The notes below the pieces were generated by a model. It worked only from the letters and a program-made list of their open reading frames with translations. It was not told the DNA's origin and did not search any database. Positions 43,612 to 52,938 of a stretch of 64,000 bases of DNA are shown here, piece after piece. Both the position numbers and the translations under genes were made by a program. Every line of letters starts with the position of its first letter. The first letter of the stretch is position 1. Source of the stretch: Marispirochaeta sp964554875 (lineage in GTDB: Bacteria; Spirochaetota; Spirochaetia; JC444; Marispirochaetaceae); contig CAZKQJ010000003.1 in NCBI GenBank assembly GCA_964554875.1, positions 1 to 64,000 of the forward strand. Direction: 5' to 3'.

Positions 43612-44482
43612 GGCTCTTCTTCGACCCGGTTATGACCTGCCACTGGGAGGCCAGCATCCCCGCAAACATCAGCACGCAACCCACCAGAGACCTTGGGTCC
43701 AGGACCTCGCCGATCAGCAGCCATCCCCCCAGGGCGGCGAAGGCCCCTTCCAGGCTCAGCAGAATCGCCGCATGGGACGGCGGCGCATGTTTCTGGGCCA
43801 CAACCTGCAGTGTATAGGCAATCCCCACAGAGAAAAGTCCCCCGTAAAGAATAGGCACAGCCGCAGTCAGGATCCCCTGAAGACCGGGATCCTCAAAACC
43901 AAGAGCTGTCACTGCACAGAGAACCGAGCAGAGGGCGAACTGGATTATCGACAGCTCAATTGAATCCACGTAGCGTCCGTACAGGTCGATTAAAAGCACA
44001 TGCAGGGCCCAGAATACCGCGCTGGCCAGGACAAGCAGGTCCCCGGGAGAAACGGTAAATCCCTCCCGGACACTCAGCAGATAGAGACCGCTTACCGCAA
44101 GCAGGGCCCCTACCCATCCGGCGATCCCCGTACCCCGCCGTACGGCGATCCCGAAAAGGGGCACCAGGACTACATACAGGGTGGTTATAAAACCCGCCTT
44201 TCCGGCGGTGGTATAGACAATGCCGATCTGCTGAAGAGAAGCGGCGATAAAAAGAAAGGCACCTGCGACAAGCCCCACCCGCATGCGCAGGCGTACGGAA
44301 GAACGGATCTGTCGTCCCCGGGTTCTGCGCCAGTACAGAAGGGGCAGCAGACTCACGGCTCCCAGGGCAAAACGCACAGCGTTATAGGTAAAGGGACCTA
44401 TGAACCTCATGCCCACCCGCTGGGCGACAAAGGCGAATCCCCAGATCATGGCGGTCATCAACAGCAGCGCATCATTCTTCAT
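43586..44482 (-). CDS. DMT-superfamily transporter (EamA family)
   Basis: Starting at the ATG for MKNDALLLMTAMIWG (GGGG just upstream), the protein has about 298 residues, ten membrane segments and two EamA repeats. Repeat 1 has AMIWGFAFVAQRVGMRFIGP; repeat 2 has LVLASAVFWALHVLLID. Family members export amino acids or other metabolites; the substrate cannot be told. An alternative ATG five codons upstream exists. The 3' end overlaps the convergent coiled-coil gene by 26 bp. Confidence 0.9.
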   Translation of the reverse strand: MKNDALLLMTAMIWGFAFVAQRVGMRFIGPFTYNAVRFALGAVSLLPLLYWRRTRGRQIRSSVRLRMRVGLVAGAFLFIAASLQQIGIVYTTAGKAGFITTLYVVLVPLFGIAVRRGTGIAGWVGALLAVSGLYLLSVREGFTVSPGDLLVLASAVFWALHVLLIDLYGRYVDSIELSIIQFALCSVLCAVTALGFEDPGLQGILTAAVPILYGGLFSVGIAYTLQVVAQKHAPPSHAAILLSLEGAFAALGGWLLIGEVLDPRSLVGCVLMFAGMLASQWQVITGSKKSLTPSVQDP

Positions 44483-44570
44483 TACCCCGGCTTTCATAAC
44501 GCGGGAGTATACTTTGGATTGCATCCTTCGTCCAGAAAAAGAAGATATCCCGGTATGAAAAACCTTAGCC

Positions 44571-44715
44571 AGTGTTCAGAATCGTGAGGATGAGTTTACG
44601 GTAAACCTTCTGCTAATCAGGATTTACGGGAATATTATTTAATTTTCCGGACCTTTTACTGTTTCCCGGGAAATTAGCGGGTTGAAGGAGAGCCATCCCC
44701 ACGATTCTGAACACT
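44571..44715. repeat. MITE-like element, copy 2 (145 bp)
   Basis: Terminal inverted repeats of 22 bp, starting AGTGTTCAGAATCGTG at both ends, with one mismatch between them. No open frame inside. Ends and length match copy 1 at 39329-39475. It sits in the spacer between the DMT transporter and the ABC importer, ending about 30 bp before the importer's promoter. Confidence 0.75.
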
Positions 44716-44746
44716 ACGAAAAACTTCAAGAACTCTCATCCTATTG

Positions 44747-44775
44747 TTTACTATTTTAGTAATATTTGGTATAGT
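44747..44775 (+). promoter_or_regulatory. Promoter of the iron-type ABC importer with palindrome
   Basis: TTTACT (44747-44752), 17-bp spacer, TATAGT (44770-44775). A perfect palindrome TTACTA-TTT-TAGTAA at 44748-44762 overlaps the -35 box and looks like an operator. A metal-responsive repressor would fit the genes downstream, but no Fur, DtxR or MntR consensus is obvious. Confidence 0.6.
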
Positions 44776-44806
44776 TCATTCATATTAACTTTCGATGGAG
44801 ACGCCC

Positions 44807-45841
44807 ATGAAATATTTTTCAGTTCTTGTCGCGGTCACAGCCGTGTTTCTTTTTCCCCTGGTCGGCGCGGGTCAGAGGGGTGAAAAAGAAGAGATAGTAA
44901 ATATCTATACCCATCGCCACTACGAGGTTGATGAGCAGATTTTTTCCCGGTTTGAAAAGGAGACCGGCATACAGGTCAATGTGGTCAATGCGGGAGCCGA
45001 TGAACTTATCCAGCGCCTCCGCATGGAAGGTCCTCTCTCACCGGCAGATATTCTTGTGAGTGCCGATGCGGGGCGCCTGGTCCGGGCCAGGCGGGAAGGA
45101 CTTCTCCAGCCTGTCCCCAGCCCTGTTCTCGCCGACCGTATTCCGGCGCACCTGAAAGACCCGGACAATTACTGGTTCGGCCTTACAAAACGGGCCAGGG
45201 TAATTGTCTACCATAAAAATCGCGTACAACCGGAAGAACTTTCAAGCATCGAAGCTCTAGCCGACCCCGGTTGGAAGGGGAGAATACTGCTCAGAAGTTC
45301 TTCAAACATCTACAACCAGTCCCTCCTCGCCTCGCTTATCGCCCACCACGGAGAAGAGGCCGCCCGGCAGTGGGCAGAGGGAATCGTTGCGAACATGGCG
45401 CGTCCTCCCCAGGGAAACGATCGGGACCAGATGAAGGCCATTGCCGCAGGGATTGCAGATGTCGCCGTGGTCAATACCTACTATGTGGGGCACATGCTGA
45501 ACTCCGGAGATCCCGTGGAAGCCGAGGTCGGACGCCAGATCGGGATACTCTTCCCGAACCAGGAGAACCGGGGCAGCCATATCAATATAAGCGGCGCCGG
45601 CGTCACCGCCCATGCCCCGAACCGGGAAAACGCAGTCCGGCTGCTGGAGTACCTGGTCAGCGACAGTGTTCAGGAAATCTTTGCCCGGGCCAATTACGAA
45701 TACCCGGTAGCCGATGGCGTGCCGCACTCCGACCTGGTGAACAGCTGGGGCGATTTCAGGGAAGACACCCTGGCCTTGAGCACCCTGGGAGAACTGAACA
45801 GTGCTGCGGTCCGGATTTTTGACGAGGCCGGCTGGAAATAA
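44807..45841 (+). CDS. Iron(III)-type ABC transporter substrate-binding protein
   Basis: I start at ATG 44807 (MKYFSVLVAV), with GGAG at 44798-44801; 344 residues. A signal peptide ends near PLVGAGQRGEKEE. The mature protein begins VNIYTHRHYEVDEQIFSRFE, the classic FbpA/AfuA opening, with later LSPADILVSADAGRLVRAR and VNTYYVGHML, whose tyrosine pair lies where ferric-binding proteins hold iron. It delivers ferric iron or a related ligand to the permease encoded next. Stop and next start are 7 bp apart. Confidence 0.9.
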   Translation: MKYFSVLVAVTAVFLFPLVGAGQRGEKEEIVNIYTHRHYEVDEQIFSRFEKETGIQVNVVNAGADELIQRLRMEGPLSPADILVSADAGRLVRARREGLLQPVPSPVLADRIPAHLKDPDNYWFGLTKRARVIVYHKNRVQPEELSSIEALADPGWKGRILLRSSSNIYNQSLLASLIAHHGEEAARQWAEGIVANMARPPQGNDRDQMKAIAAGIADVAVVNTYYVGHMLNSGDPVEAEVGRQIGILFPNQENRGSHINISGAGVTAHAPNRENAVRLLEYLVSDSVQEIFARANYEYPVADGVPHSDLVNSWGDFREDTLALSTLGELNSAAVRIFDEAGWK

Positions 45842-45848
45842 GAGGATT

Positions 45849-47453
45849 ATGGGATTTACACATCGACGGGGCTGGCTCATTTTAATCGGGGGACCCGCCC
45901 TTCTTTCCCTGCTCCCCATGGCGGTCCTGCTGCCGGGCATTCTGGAGTCAAGCTCGACCTGGCTGCATCTCCGCAGAACCGTTCTCGCCGATTATATCCT
46001 GGGCTCCCTTATTCTGCTGGCAGGTGCCGGAGGAGGCGCATTTCTTCTTGGGACCACCCTCGCCTGGGTCATGAGCCGCTATAGTATCCCCTTCAGGAGT
46101 TTTTTCGAGATTGCCCTGCTCCTGCCCCATGCAATGCCGGTATACATCTCGGCCTTCGGATACCGCGGCCTTGTCAGTTACGGAGGGCTGCTTCACCCCC
46201 TTTTCCGGGAATTCAGCGGTCCGGGTGCGGCAATCTTCGTCATGACCTTCGGTTTCTATACCTACGTATACCTTGCATGCCGGGCGATGCTGGGGACCTT
46301 CGGCGGTCAGTTCATCGATTCGGCCAGGGCAGTAGGTATCGGCGAATGGCAGCTGTTCGCCCGGGTCGCCCTGCCGCTCATGCGTCCTGCGGCTTTTGCC
46401 GGCACAGTTATCGTGGGGATCGAGGTTCTTAACGAGTTCGGTGCCCTGACCTATCTGGGGGTTGAGAGTCTGACCACAGGGATATTTCGCGCATGGTTTG
46501 CCTTTGGAGACCTGACCGCCGCCGTTAAACTGTCACTGATCATGCTGGCAGCGGTGGCGCTGCTTATTACCGCAGAGCGCCTTCTCCGCGGGCGCGCCTC
46601 CTTCGCCGCCTCCGGCTCCGGACCTGCTCCTGTAAGCCGCCGCAAACCTTCCCGATCCGTCACGCTCATCTTGATGATCTTTCTGTCCATCCCCATACTG
46701 CTGGGATTTATTCTTCCCGGACTGCAGCTGCTTCTGTGGGCGGGAACGGGCAATTCGGCCGCCCATGCAGACAGACTTGTGGAGATTACTGTCAATACGC
46801 TGCTGCTCTCCGGCTTCGCCGGTCTTGCCGGCGTGGGTGCAGCCCTTTTGATCGGATTTCTCCCCCTCCTTTTCAGGAGAGGAATCGGTCGGGTCCTTGC
46901 CGAAGCCCCCGGTCTGGGATACGTGGTACCGGGAGCCATTATTGCCATCGGTATCATGCGAATAACCGTGCCCCTGGATTCCTGGCTCAACGACCTGCAT
47001 TTCCATTTTTTTAACTCCACGTTAGGCCTTATCCTTACGGGAAACCTTGCCATTCTGACCGCGGCATACTGCATCCGCTACTTCGCGGTAGCCTACAGGC
47101 CTATAGATTCCGCTTATACATCTCTGGGCTCTCTGCATATAGATACCGCTGCCGGCCTGGGCAGGTCGCCTCTTTATGTATTCCTCCGGGTCTACCTGCC
47201 GCAGCTCAGACAGGCTGCGTTTTTCGGCGGTATTCTGTTCTTGCTTGACGTAATCAAGGAACTTCCGTTGACCATGATTCTCCGTCCCTTCAATTTCAGC
47301 ACCCTGGCAACCGCCACCTATGCTCTGGCGGCTGACGAGCGGCTGAATGAAGCCGCCCCATACGGACTTGTCCTGGTGGCAATAGGCGGAGGGATCACGG
47401 TTCTGTTCATGATGATCTCCAGTTTGCAGAATTACAGAAGGAGAAAGCAATGA
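45849..47453 (+). CDS. Iron(III)-type ABC transporter permease (FbpB-like, fused double unit)
   Basis: Starting at ATG 45849 with AGAGGA upstream, 534 residues and about 12 membrane segments. It contains two permease units in one chain, each with an EAA loop: IDSARAVGIGEWQLFARVA and IDTAAGLGRSPLYVFLRVY, the sites that touch the ATPase. This two-in-one layout is normal for ferric iron importers. The last codons overlap the ATPase start by 4 bp. Confidence 0.92.
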   Translation: MGFTHRRGWLILIGGPALLSLLPMAVLLPGILESSSTWLHLRRTVLADYILGSLILLAGAGGGAFLLGTTLAWVMSRYSIPFRSFFEIALLLPHAMPVYISAFGYRGLVSYGGLLHPLFREFSGPGAAIFVMTFGFYTYVYLACRAMLGTFGGQFIDSARAVGIGEWQLFARVALPLMRPAAFAGTVIVGIEVLNEFGALTYLGVESLTTGIFRAWFAFGDLTAAVKLSLIMLAAVALLITAERLLRGRASFAASGSGPAPVSRRKPSRSVTLILMIFLSIPILLGFILPGLQLLLWAGTGNSAAHADRLVEITVNTLLLSGFAGLAGVGAALLIGFLPLLFRRGIGRVLAEAPGLGYVVPGAIIAIGIMRITVPLDSWLNDLHFHFFNSTLGLILTGNLAILTAAYCIRYFAVAYRPIDSAYTSLGSLHIDTAAGLGRSPLYVFLRVYLPQLRQAAFFGGILFLLDVIKELPLTMILRPFNFSTLATATYALAADERLNEAAPYGLVLVAIGGGITVLFMMISSLQNYRRRKQ

Positions 47454-48499
47454 AAAATTCCCTGCTCCAGGTTTCAGGCGTGGAAAAACGCTTTTCCGGA
47501 AACCCGTCCCCGGCTGTTAAGGATTTCAGCCTAAGCCTGCGGCGAGGCGAGATTTATGCCCTTGTGGGCGAAAGTGGAAGCGGCAAAACAACCGTCCTGC
47601 GACTTATTGCAGGTCTTGCGAATCCCGACAAGGGGCGTATCAGGTTGAACGGGCGGGAAGTTTTCGGACCCGGGGTAAATCTGCCCTGTGAAAAACGCAG
47701 AATCGGTATGGTATTCCAGGAAGCAGCCCTCTTTCCGAACCTCAGGTTAATAAGAAATGTGGCCTTCGGACTCCGGGGCAAAGGAGCTGAAAAACGGTCC
47801 AGGGCTGCCGACTATCTTGACCTGGTGGGGCTCGGAAAGCTTGCCGGGCGCTACCCCCACGAACTTTCCGGAGGCCAGCGTCAGCGTGCTGCTCTTGCCA
47901 GGGCCCTTGCAATGGAACCGGACCTTATCCTGATGGACGAACCCTTCAGCAGTCTCGACATACGGATAAAAAAGTCGGTGGTGGAACAGGTGGGGGAGAT
48001 TCTTGCAAACACCGAAGCGACTGCACTGCTTGTGACCCACAGCATTGACGAGGCCTTTTCCCTCGCGAAGCATATCGGTGTCATGCGCGATGGGGCGCTG
48101 GAGCAGGAAGGCCGGGCCGACGAGCTCTACCGGAGTCCGGTCTCCGGATACGTGGCCGATTTTCTCGGTGCCGCCAACATTCTCACAATCTCCGAGTTTC
48201 AGAGCCTGATACACCGGGGACTGACCTGTCCGGATATTGGAGCAGAGGGAACGGAAGACGGCATTCTGCTGCGCCCGGAAGATATCCTCCTTACAACCCG
48301 GGAAATCCCCGGAACCCTGGCAGGAAGGATCGAACGGTCGAACTTCATTGGAGATCGTCGGGAATATATCATCTCGGCACCTCCCGTTCATCTTCGCGTA
48401 CGAACCCCTTCGGACAAAATATTTCCGGAGGGGGCCAAGGTTCGGTTCTCAATAAAGAAAGAGTCATTATCAAGGCTCAGTACGGCTAATCTTCACTGA
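47450..48499 (+). CDS. Iron(III)-type ABC transporter ATPase (FbpC-like)
   Basis: A 349-residue ATPase. Walker A GESGSGKTT (about 38-46), Q loop MVFQEAALFPN, signature LSGGQRQRAALARAL, Walker B LILMDEPFSSLD and switch His in LLVTHSIDEAF. The C-terminal ~110 residues form a TOBE-type regulatory domain (LLRPEDILLT, VHLRVRTPSDK). It powers the importer encoded just upstream; the ATGA overlap shows coupling. Confidence 0.93.
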   Translation: MKNSLLQVSGVEKRFSGNPSPAVKDFSLSLRRGEIYALVGESGSGKTTVLRLIAGLANPDKGRIRLNGREVFGPGVNLPCEKRRIGMVFQEAALFPNLRLIRNVAFGLRGKGAEKRSRAADYLDLVGLGKLAGRYPHELSGGQRQRAALARALAMEPDLILMDEPFSSLDIRIKKSVVEQVGEILANTEATALLVTHSIDEAFSLAKHIGVMRDGALEQEGRADELYRSPVSGYVADFLGAANILTISEFQSLIHRGLTCPDIGAEGTEDGILLRPEDILLTTREIPGTLAGRIERSNFIGDRREYIISAPPVHLRVRTPSDKIFPEGAKVRFSIKKESLSRLSTANLH

Positions 48500-48565
48500 T
48501 TTATGTGGAAAAAAAACAAAAAAAGACTATAATGGAGAAAGCGATGCCGCGAAACAGGAGAAACA

Positions 48566-49009
48566 ATGGAGACCGTCATACCCTTTCTGATAAAGGCCAA
48601 GAAGAACTGTTATGCCGCGGGCATGATCCCCGTTTCGTCCACCAGAAAGAACTCCAAGGACCTTCACTACTCAGAAGGTGATTTACGATACCTGGATTCA
48701 TATTTCGGAGCCGAGCGTTTTCTTGGTCAGGAGGTGGTCTGGAAGAAGGACCGCGAGGTCTGGGGAATGAACTATTACGGATGCCTGCTCGAAGACGCCA
48801 TCCCCGAGGATTTTCCGGAGTTTCTCAGGCAGGCCCTCTCGCGGCTGGATGAACAGAACCCCTACAGGGGAAAAGACGGCTACCGGGAAGGAGATTTCTC
48901 GTACCACTGCAGCTGGACCGGCTCCTTCGAGCAGTTCCGGGGGGAGGAATACGTCACCTTCGGAGGATCGCGTATCTACGAGATGTATTTCCACGGAGGA
49001 ATACTCTAA
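48566..49009 (+). CDS. DUF5680 domain protein
   Basis: A 147-residue protein that matches the DUF5680 pattern: FLIKAKKNCYAAG near the start, LHYSEGDLRYLDSYFG, VWGMNYYGCLLE, then FSYHCSWTGSFEQFRGEE and a final MYFHGGIL. The function of this family is unknown; it is small and cytoplasmic. It lies 66 bp after the ABC ATPase gene, and its stop overlaps the convergent IMPase gene by 4 bp. Confidence 0.8.
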   Translation: METVIPFLIKAKKNCYAAGMIPVSSTRKNSKDLHYSEGDLRYLDSYFGAERFLGQEVVWKKDREVWGMNYYGCLLEDAIPEDFPEFLRQALSRLDEQNPYRGKDGYREGDFSYHCSWTGSFEQFRGEEYVTFGGSRIYEMYFHGGIL

Positions 49010-49806
49010 AAGCCCTCACCATAGTGCCGTCGGCAGATTTCCTGCAACTCCTGGTAGCTTCCCGGGAATCCCGCGACCAGCGACCGGGAGGAAAAAAGGG
49101 AATAGGGTTTTCCGCAAAACTCGGAAAAACCGCAGCCCGTCTCCCGCAGAAACAGAAGGGCTCCTGCCGCGTCATACGGCATAAGATCGACCTCGAAAAA
49201 ACCCTGCAAGAATCCGGCGGCAACATAGCAGAGATCAAGGGCGGCGCTCCCGGTGCGCCGGATACCGCGACTGGCGTAGAGGACCTCCCGGGCGCAGGAA
49301 AAAAAGGCCTCGCTGGTATCGGGAGATCTGTAGGGAAAGCCCGTGCCTATCAGAGCCTGGGAGAGGGGAAGCCGGGGAACGGGTTTCATGCGCTGATTGT
49401 TATGGTAGGCTCCCAGGTTCCTGATTGCACAGAAGGTTTCATCGTTGCAGGGTTTCATGATAACTGAAAGCAGTATCTCATCTCCGTGAAGCAGGGCCAC
49501 ACTGATGGACCAGTGGTCCAGACCGGAAAGAAAATTGGTGGTTCCGTCCAGAGGATCCACAACCCAGGTATAGCCTTCACCCCTGTTCTGAAGGGTCTCT
49601 TCACCAAAGAAGTCTGCCTCCGGAATAATCTGGAGCAGACCGTCCCGAAGTATGTGCTCGCTTTCAACATCCACATGACTGACATATTCCATTTCAGTTT
49701 TCGCGTCCCCGCTCCCATGATCCAGGAAGCGGAAATGAGCAAGCTGATACTCCCCTGCTTTGCGGGACAGGCTTTTCACCTTCTCCAGAACTCCGTGCAG
49801 ATCCAT
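49006..49806 (-). CDS. Inositol monophosphatase family phosphatase
   Basis: About 266 residues from ATG 49804-49806. Metal and catalytic motifs: FFGEETL (Glu), WVVDPLDGTTNFLSGL (the IMPase signature with DPLDGT) and PYDAAGALLFLRETGC (second Asp). The family hydrolyses myo-inositol phosphates, PAP or fructose 1,6-bisphosphate; IMPase/SuhB is the closest reading, but the substrate is not certain. A longer reading from 49887 is possible but the added part is not family-like. Confidence 0.9.
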   Translation of the reverse strand: MDLHGVLEKVKSLSRKAGEYQLAHFRFLDHGSGDAKTEMEYVSHVDVESEHILRDGLLQIIPEADFFGEETLQNRGEGYTWVVDPLDGTTNFLSGLDHWSISVALLHGDEILLSVIMKPCNDETFCAIRNLGAYHNNQRMKPVPRLPLSQALIGTGFPYRSPDTSEAFFSCAREVLYASRGIRRTGSAALDLCYVAAGFLQGFFEVDLMPYDAAGALLFLRETGCGFSEFCGKPYSLFSSRSLVAGFPGSYQELQEICRRHYGEGF

Positions 49807-49913
49807 GAAACAAGAGTACAGAGCTTTTGGCAGCTTGGGCAATAGGAAAGCTGTATTTCGCCAAAAATACCCTTTGCAAACAGTCAATGGATAACATATA
49901 AATAAGACAGATT

Positions 49914-52769
49914 ATGGGACTGCAAAGATCAACATCCCTTGCCGGAAGACTTTTCTTACGCTACGGCCTCATTTCTCTTGCTCTTATCCTGATTGTCGGC
50001 CTGGGACTTTTCTCTATTCTCTCCAACTCGGTAAAGAAGAACATCCACAGCTCCCTGGAAAAGACCAACCGCAGCATTGTCGAAATCATCGAGAACGGGG
50101 CCCGAATCGAGATTCGGCGCCTGCTGCAGGCCGAAGTAAACGCAGTCATGAACCGCATAACCCTGCTGCGCAGCGAAGCCCGGGAATCCGGAGTCGGGGT
50201 ACCGCGGCTCCAGCAGAGGGTAATCGATATGCTGTCAGCGGAGCGCATTGGCAGGGAAGGCTATTTTTTCGTCATCGACAGCAGCGGAAGGGTCATCTAC
50301 CACCCCGAAGAGGAACTGGTAGGCGAGGACGCAAACCACCTTGACTTTATCCAGGCCATACAGCAGCAGAAGCGGGGCTTCCTTGAGTATCAGAGTCGTC
50401 TTCCCGGGGAGACTGCGGCCCGGAACAAGGCCCTGGTATCGGAGGGGATTACGGACTGGGACTGGATTATTGCCGCATCGGTCTACTGGACCGACTATCC
50501 TCAGCTTTTCGATATAAGCATCCTGGAAGAGTTTATCCAATCCATCGACCTGGGCGACCGGGGCTACTCCTTCGTCGTTGATGGACAGGGCAGTTTCCTC
50601 ATACACCCTCATCTGAAGGGACAGACCATGCCGGAATCGGACAAAACCCTTCTTTCCACATTGCAAAAAGAGGCGCAGAAATCCTCCTCCGGTTTTATTG
50701 TCTATTCCTGGCATCCCGAAAACCGGACCCGGTGGGAAAAGAAACTGCTCCACTACATACACCTGGATGATTTCGACTGGTATGTGGCCTCTTCGGTTTA
50801 TCTGGCGGATGTGCGGAGACCTTTGTGGAGGCTGGGAGTATTCATCTTGCTCTTCAGTATTTTGACGCTGATAATCTTTTTACTTGTATCGGCACGATTC
50901 GGAAGGATCCTCTCCAGGCCTCTGGATGCAATCAACGAGTGCCTCGACCGGGGAGAAGACGGGGACTACAGCCGGCGGGTCGCCCCTGTGGGCGTCAGGG
51001 AGCTGGATACCCTGGCAGGGAACTTCAACCGTTTTATGGAGCAGCTGGAACAGGGAAAGGAAGCCGCCATGTCCCTGGAAACCCTCCGGGCTTTATCGGA
51101 TACGGTGTTTCAGAATACCATAGAAGGCATAGCCATAACCGACCTTGACGGCAGCATTCAGCAGATAAATCAGGCCTTTACCGAGATAACCGGCTACGAG
51201 ATGGACGAGGTACTGGGCAGGAACCCCAGGATACTCAAGTCGGATCGCCACGAGAAGGATTTTTATGAATACATGTGGAGGTCCATTCACGAAACCGGCA
51301 AATGGAGCGGAGAAATCTGGAACCGGAGAAAAAGCGGAGAAGCCTATCCTGAATGGCTCTCCATTACTACCCTCCGCGGTACCAGCAACGAGCCGGTGGG
51401 ATACATAAGCATCTTTCACGATATATCCCGCCAGAAAAAAACGGAACAGAAGCTAAGTTATCAGGCATATCACGATGCCCTGACGGGACTCCCGAACCGG
51501 AGTCTCTTTCGTGACCGCCTGGATATGGCCATCGCGTCGGCCAACCGCACGGGAGAGAAGGGTGCGGTGATCTTTATGGATATCGATAACTTCAAGCAGG
51601 TAAACGATGTTCTGGGTCACATTCAGGGCGACCGTTTTCTCTCAATCCTGGCCGAACGTCTTGTTCGTTCAATCCGTGAGGTCGATACCGTGGCCCGCCT
51701 GGGGGGAGACGAGTTCTCACTGCTGCTGCCGGTGCTCCAGGAGCAGACCGATGCCATCGATGTGATCACCCGGATAATCACCAGTATCGAGGATCCCGTT
51801 CAGCTCGACGCTAAAACCATTCATCCCCGGGCCAGTTTCGGGATTACCTACTTTCCTGATGACGGAAACGACTCCGATCGACTCATGCGCAACGCGGACA
51901 TGGCCATGTATCGTTCAAAGCACCGGGGCGACGGGGGATATACCCTCTTCAACGAAACCATCGAAAAGAGAAACCTGCGCCGGACCACCCTGGAGGAAAA
52001 ACTGCGCGGGGCCGTTGCCGCGGGACATCTCCAGGTCTACTACCAGCCCCAGTACAGCCTTGAAAAGGGGCGCATTACAGGATTCGAGGCCCTTATCCGC
52101 TGGAAGGACCCCCAGGAGGGCTGGATTTCTCCGGGAGAGTTCATTCCCATAGCCGAATCCAGCGGCCTCATTTCTGCCATCGATACCTGGACCCTCCGTC
52201 AGGCCCTGGGAAACATTAATACGCTGAACCGGGAAACCGGAGAACAGTACAGCATCAGTGTCAATGTTTCGGCCCTGCAGTTCCGGGACGAAGGATTTGT
52301 GGAGTCAATCAAGGCATCCCTCAGGGCAACGGACTTTCCGCCGGCCCTTCTGGAACTGGAAATAACCGAGAGCATCGCCATGCAGAATGTGAATGCGGCA
52401 ATCAGCAAAATAGAGGAGCTCAGCAGGTTAGGGGTCCGCTTCGCCGTGGATGATTTTGGTACCGGCTACTCCTCCCTGAGTTATCTGAACCGACTGAAGG
52501 CCGGGACCCTTAAAATCGACCGCGCCTTTATTCAGGAGCTGGGCATCTCGCCGGAAGCTGCGGCAATCGTTACCTCCATTATCGGACTTGGAAGGAACCT
52601 GGGTATGCAGGTTGTAGCCGAGGGAGTGGAAACCGAGGTACAGCTGGAGTTTATCCATGCGCACTCCTGCCCCCTGGTACAGGGCTACCTGTTCGGACGT
52701 CCCATGCCCTTCCAGGAAGTAAAAAGGTTTCTGGAATCCTTTTCTAAAAACATTGTGCTCAAGCTGTAA
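49914..52769 (+). CDS. GGDEF-EAL protein with tandem Cache sensor, HAMP and PAS
   Basis: A 951-residue c-di-GMP protein. Order: membrane segment (~20-42); two Cache_2-like units, the first with REGYFFVIDSSGRVIYHPEE, the second with DRGYSFVVDGQGSFLIHP; second membrane segment (~305-325); HAMP; PAS (~395-510); GGDEF with intact motif at 597-601; EAL with FEALIRW (Glu725) and DDFGTGYSSLSYL. Both synthesis and hydrolysis motifs look intact, so the net output cannot be told. It probably tunes motility to an external ligand. Confidence 0.94.
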   Translation: MGLQRSTSLAGRLFLRYGLISLALILIVGLGLFSILSNSVKKNIHSSLEKTNRSIVEIIENGARIEIRRLLQAEVNAVMNRITLLRSEARESGVGVPRLQQRVIDMLSAERIGREGYFFVIDSSGRVIYHPEEELVGEDANHLDFIQAIQQQKRGFLEYQSRLPGETAARNKALVSEGITDWDWIIAASVYWTDYPQLFDISILEEFIQSIDLGDRGYSFVVDGQGSFLIHPHLKGQTMPESDKTLLSTLQKEAQKSSSGFIVYSWHPENRTRWEKKLLHYIHLDDFDWYVASSVYLADVRRPLWRLGVFILLFSILTLIIFLLVSARFGRILSRPLDAINECLDRGEDGDYSRRVAPVGVRELDTLAGNFNRFMEQLEQGKEAAMSLETLRALSDTVFQNTIEGIAITDLDGSIQQINQAFTEITGYEMDEVLGRNPRILKSDRHEKDFYEYMWRSIHETGKWSGEIWNRRKSGEAYPEWLSITTLRGTSNEPVGYISIFHDISRQKKTEQKLSYQAYHDALTGLPNRSLFRDRLDMAIASANRTGEKGAVIFMDIDNFKQVNDVLGHIQGDRFLSILAERLVRSIREVDTVARLGGDEFSLLLPVLQEQTDAIDVITRIITSIEDPVQLDAKTIHPRASFGITYFPDDGNDSDRLMRNADMAMYRSKHRGDGGYTLFNETIEKRNLRRTTLEEKLRGAVAAGHLQVYYQPQYSLEKGRITGFEALIRWKDPQEGWISPGEFIPIAESSGLISAIDTWTLRQALGNINTLNRETGEQYSISVNVSALQFRDEGFVESIKASLRATDFPPALLELEITESIAMQNVNAAISKIEELSRLGVRFAVDDFGTGYSSLSYLNRLKAGTLKIDRAFIQELGISPEAAAIVTSIIGLGRNLGMQVVAEGVETEVQLEFIHAHSCPLVQGYLFGRPMPFQEVKRFLESFSKNIVLKL

Positions 52770-52779
52770 TTCCCATCGC

Positions 52780-52808
52780 TTGACAAAAATCCCTTAATCG
52801 GCTAAGTT
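52780..52808 (+). promoter_or_regulatory. tRNA-Asp promoter
   Basis: TTGACA at 52780-52785, 17-bp spacer, TAAGTT at 52803-52808, 14 bp before the tRNA. Confidence 0.75.
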
Positions 52809-52822
52809 CTGCTGACCTGAAC

Positions 52823-52896
52823 GGGGGTGTGGCGAAGCTGGTTATCGCGCCGGCCTGTCAAGCCGGAGACCGCGGGTTCAAGTCCCGTCACTCCCG
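52823..52896 (+). tRNA. tRNA-Asp (GTC)
   Basis: A 74-nt cloverleaf. Acceptor GGGGGTG pairs with CACTCCC (one G-T). The D stem is GCGA/TCGC, the anticodon stem CCGGC/GCCGG with loop CTGTCAA (anticodon GTC, Asp), and the T loop TTCAAGT. The discriminator is G. The CCA end is not encoded. It has its own promoter and terminator. Confidence 0.96.
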
Positions 52897-52905
52897 TTTA
52901 TCCTG

Positions 52906-52930
52906 CCTCCGCTTCTGCGGGGGTTTTTTT
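52906..52930 (+). terminator. Rho-independent terminator after tRNA-Asp
   Basis: Stem CCTCCGC (52906-52912) and GCGGGGG (52917-52923), one T-G pair, loop TTCT, followed by seven Ts (52924-52930). Confidence 0.9.
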
Positions 52931-52938
52931 ATGCCCTG

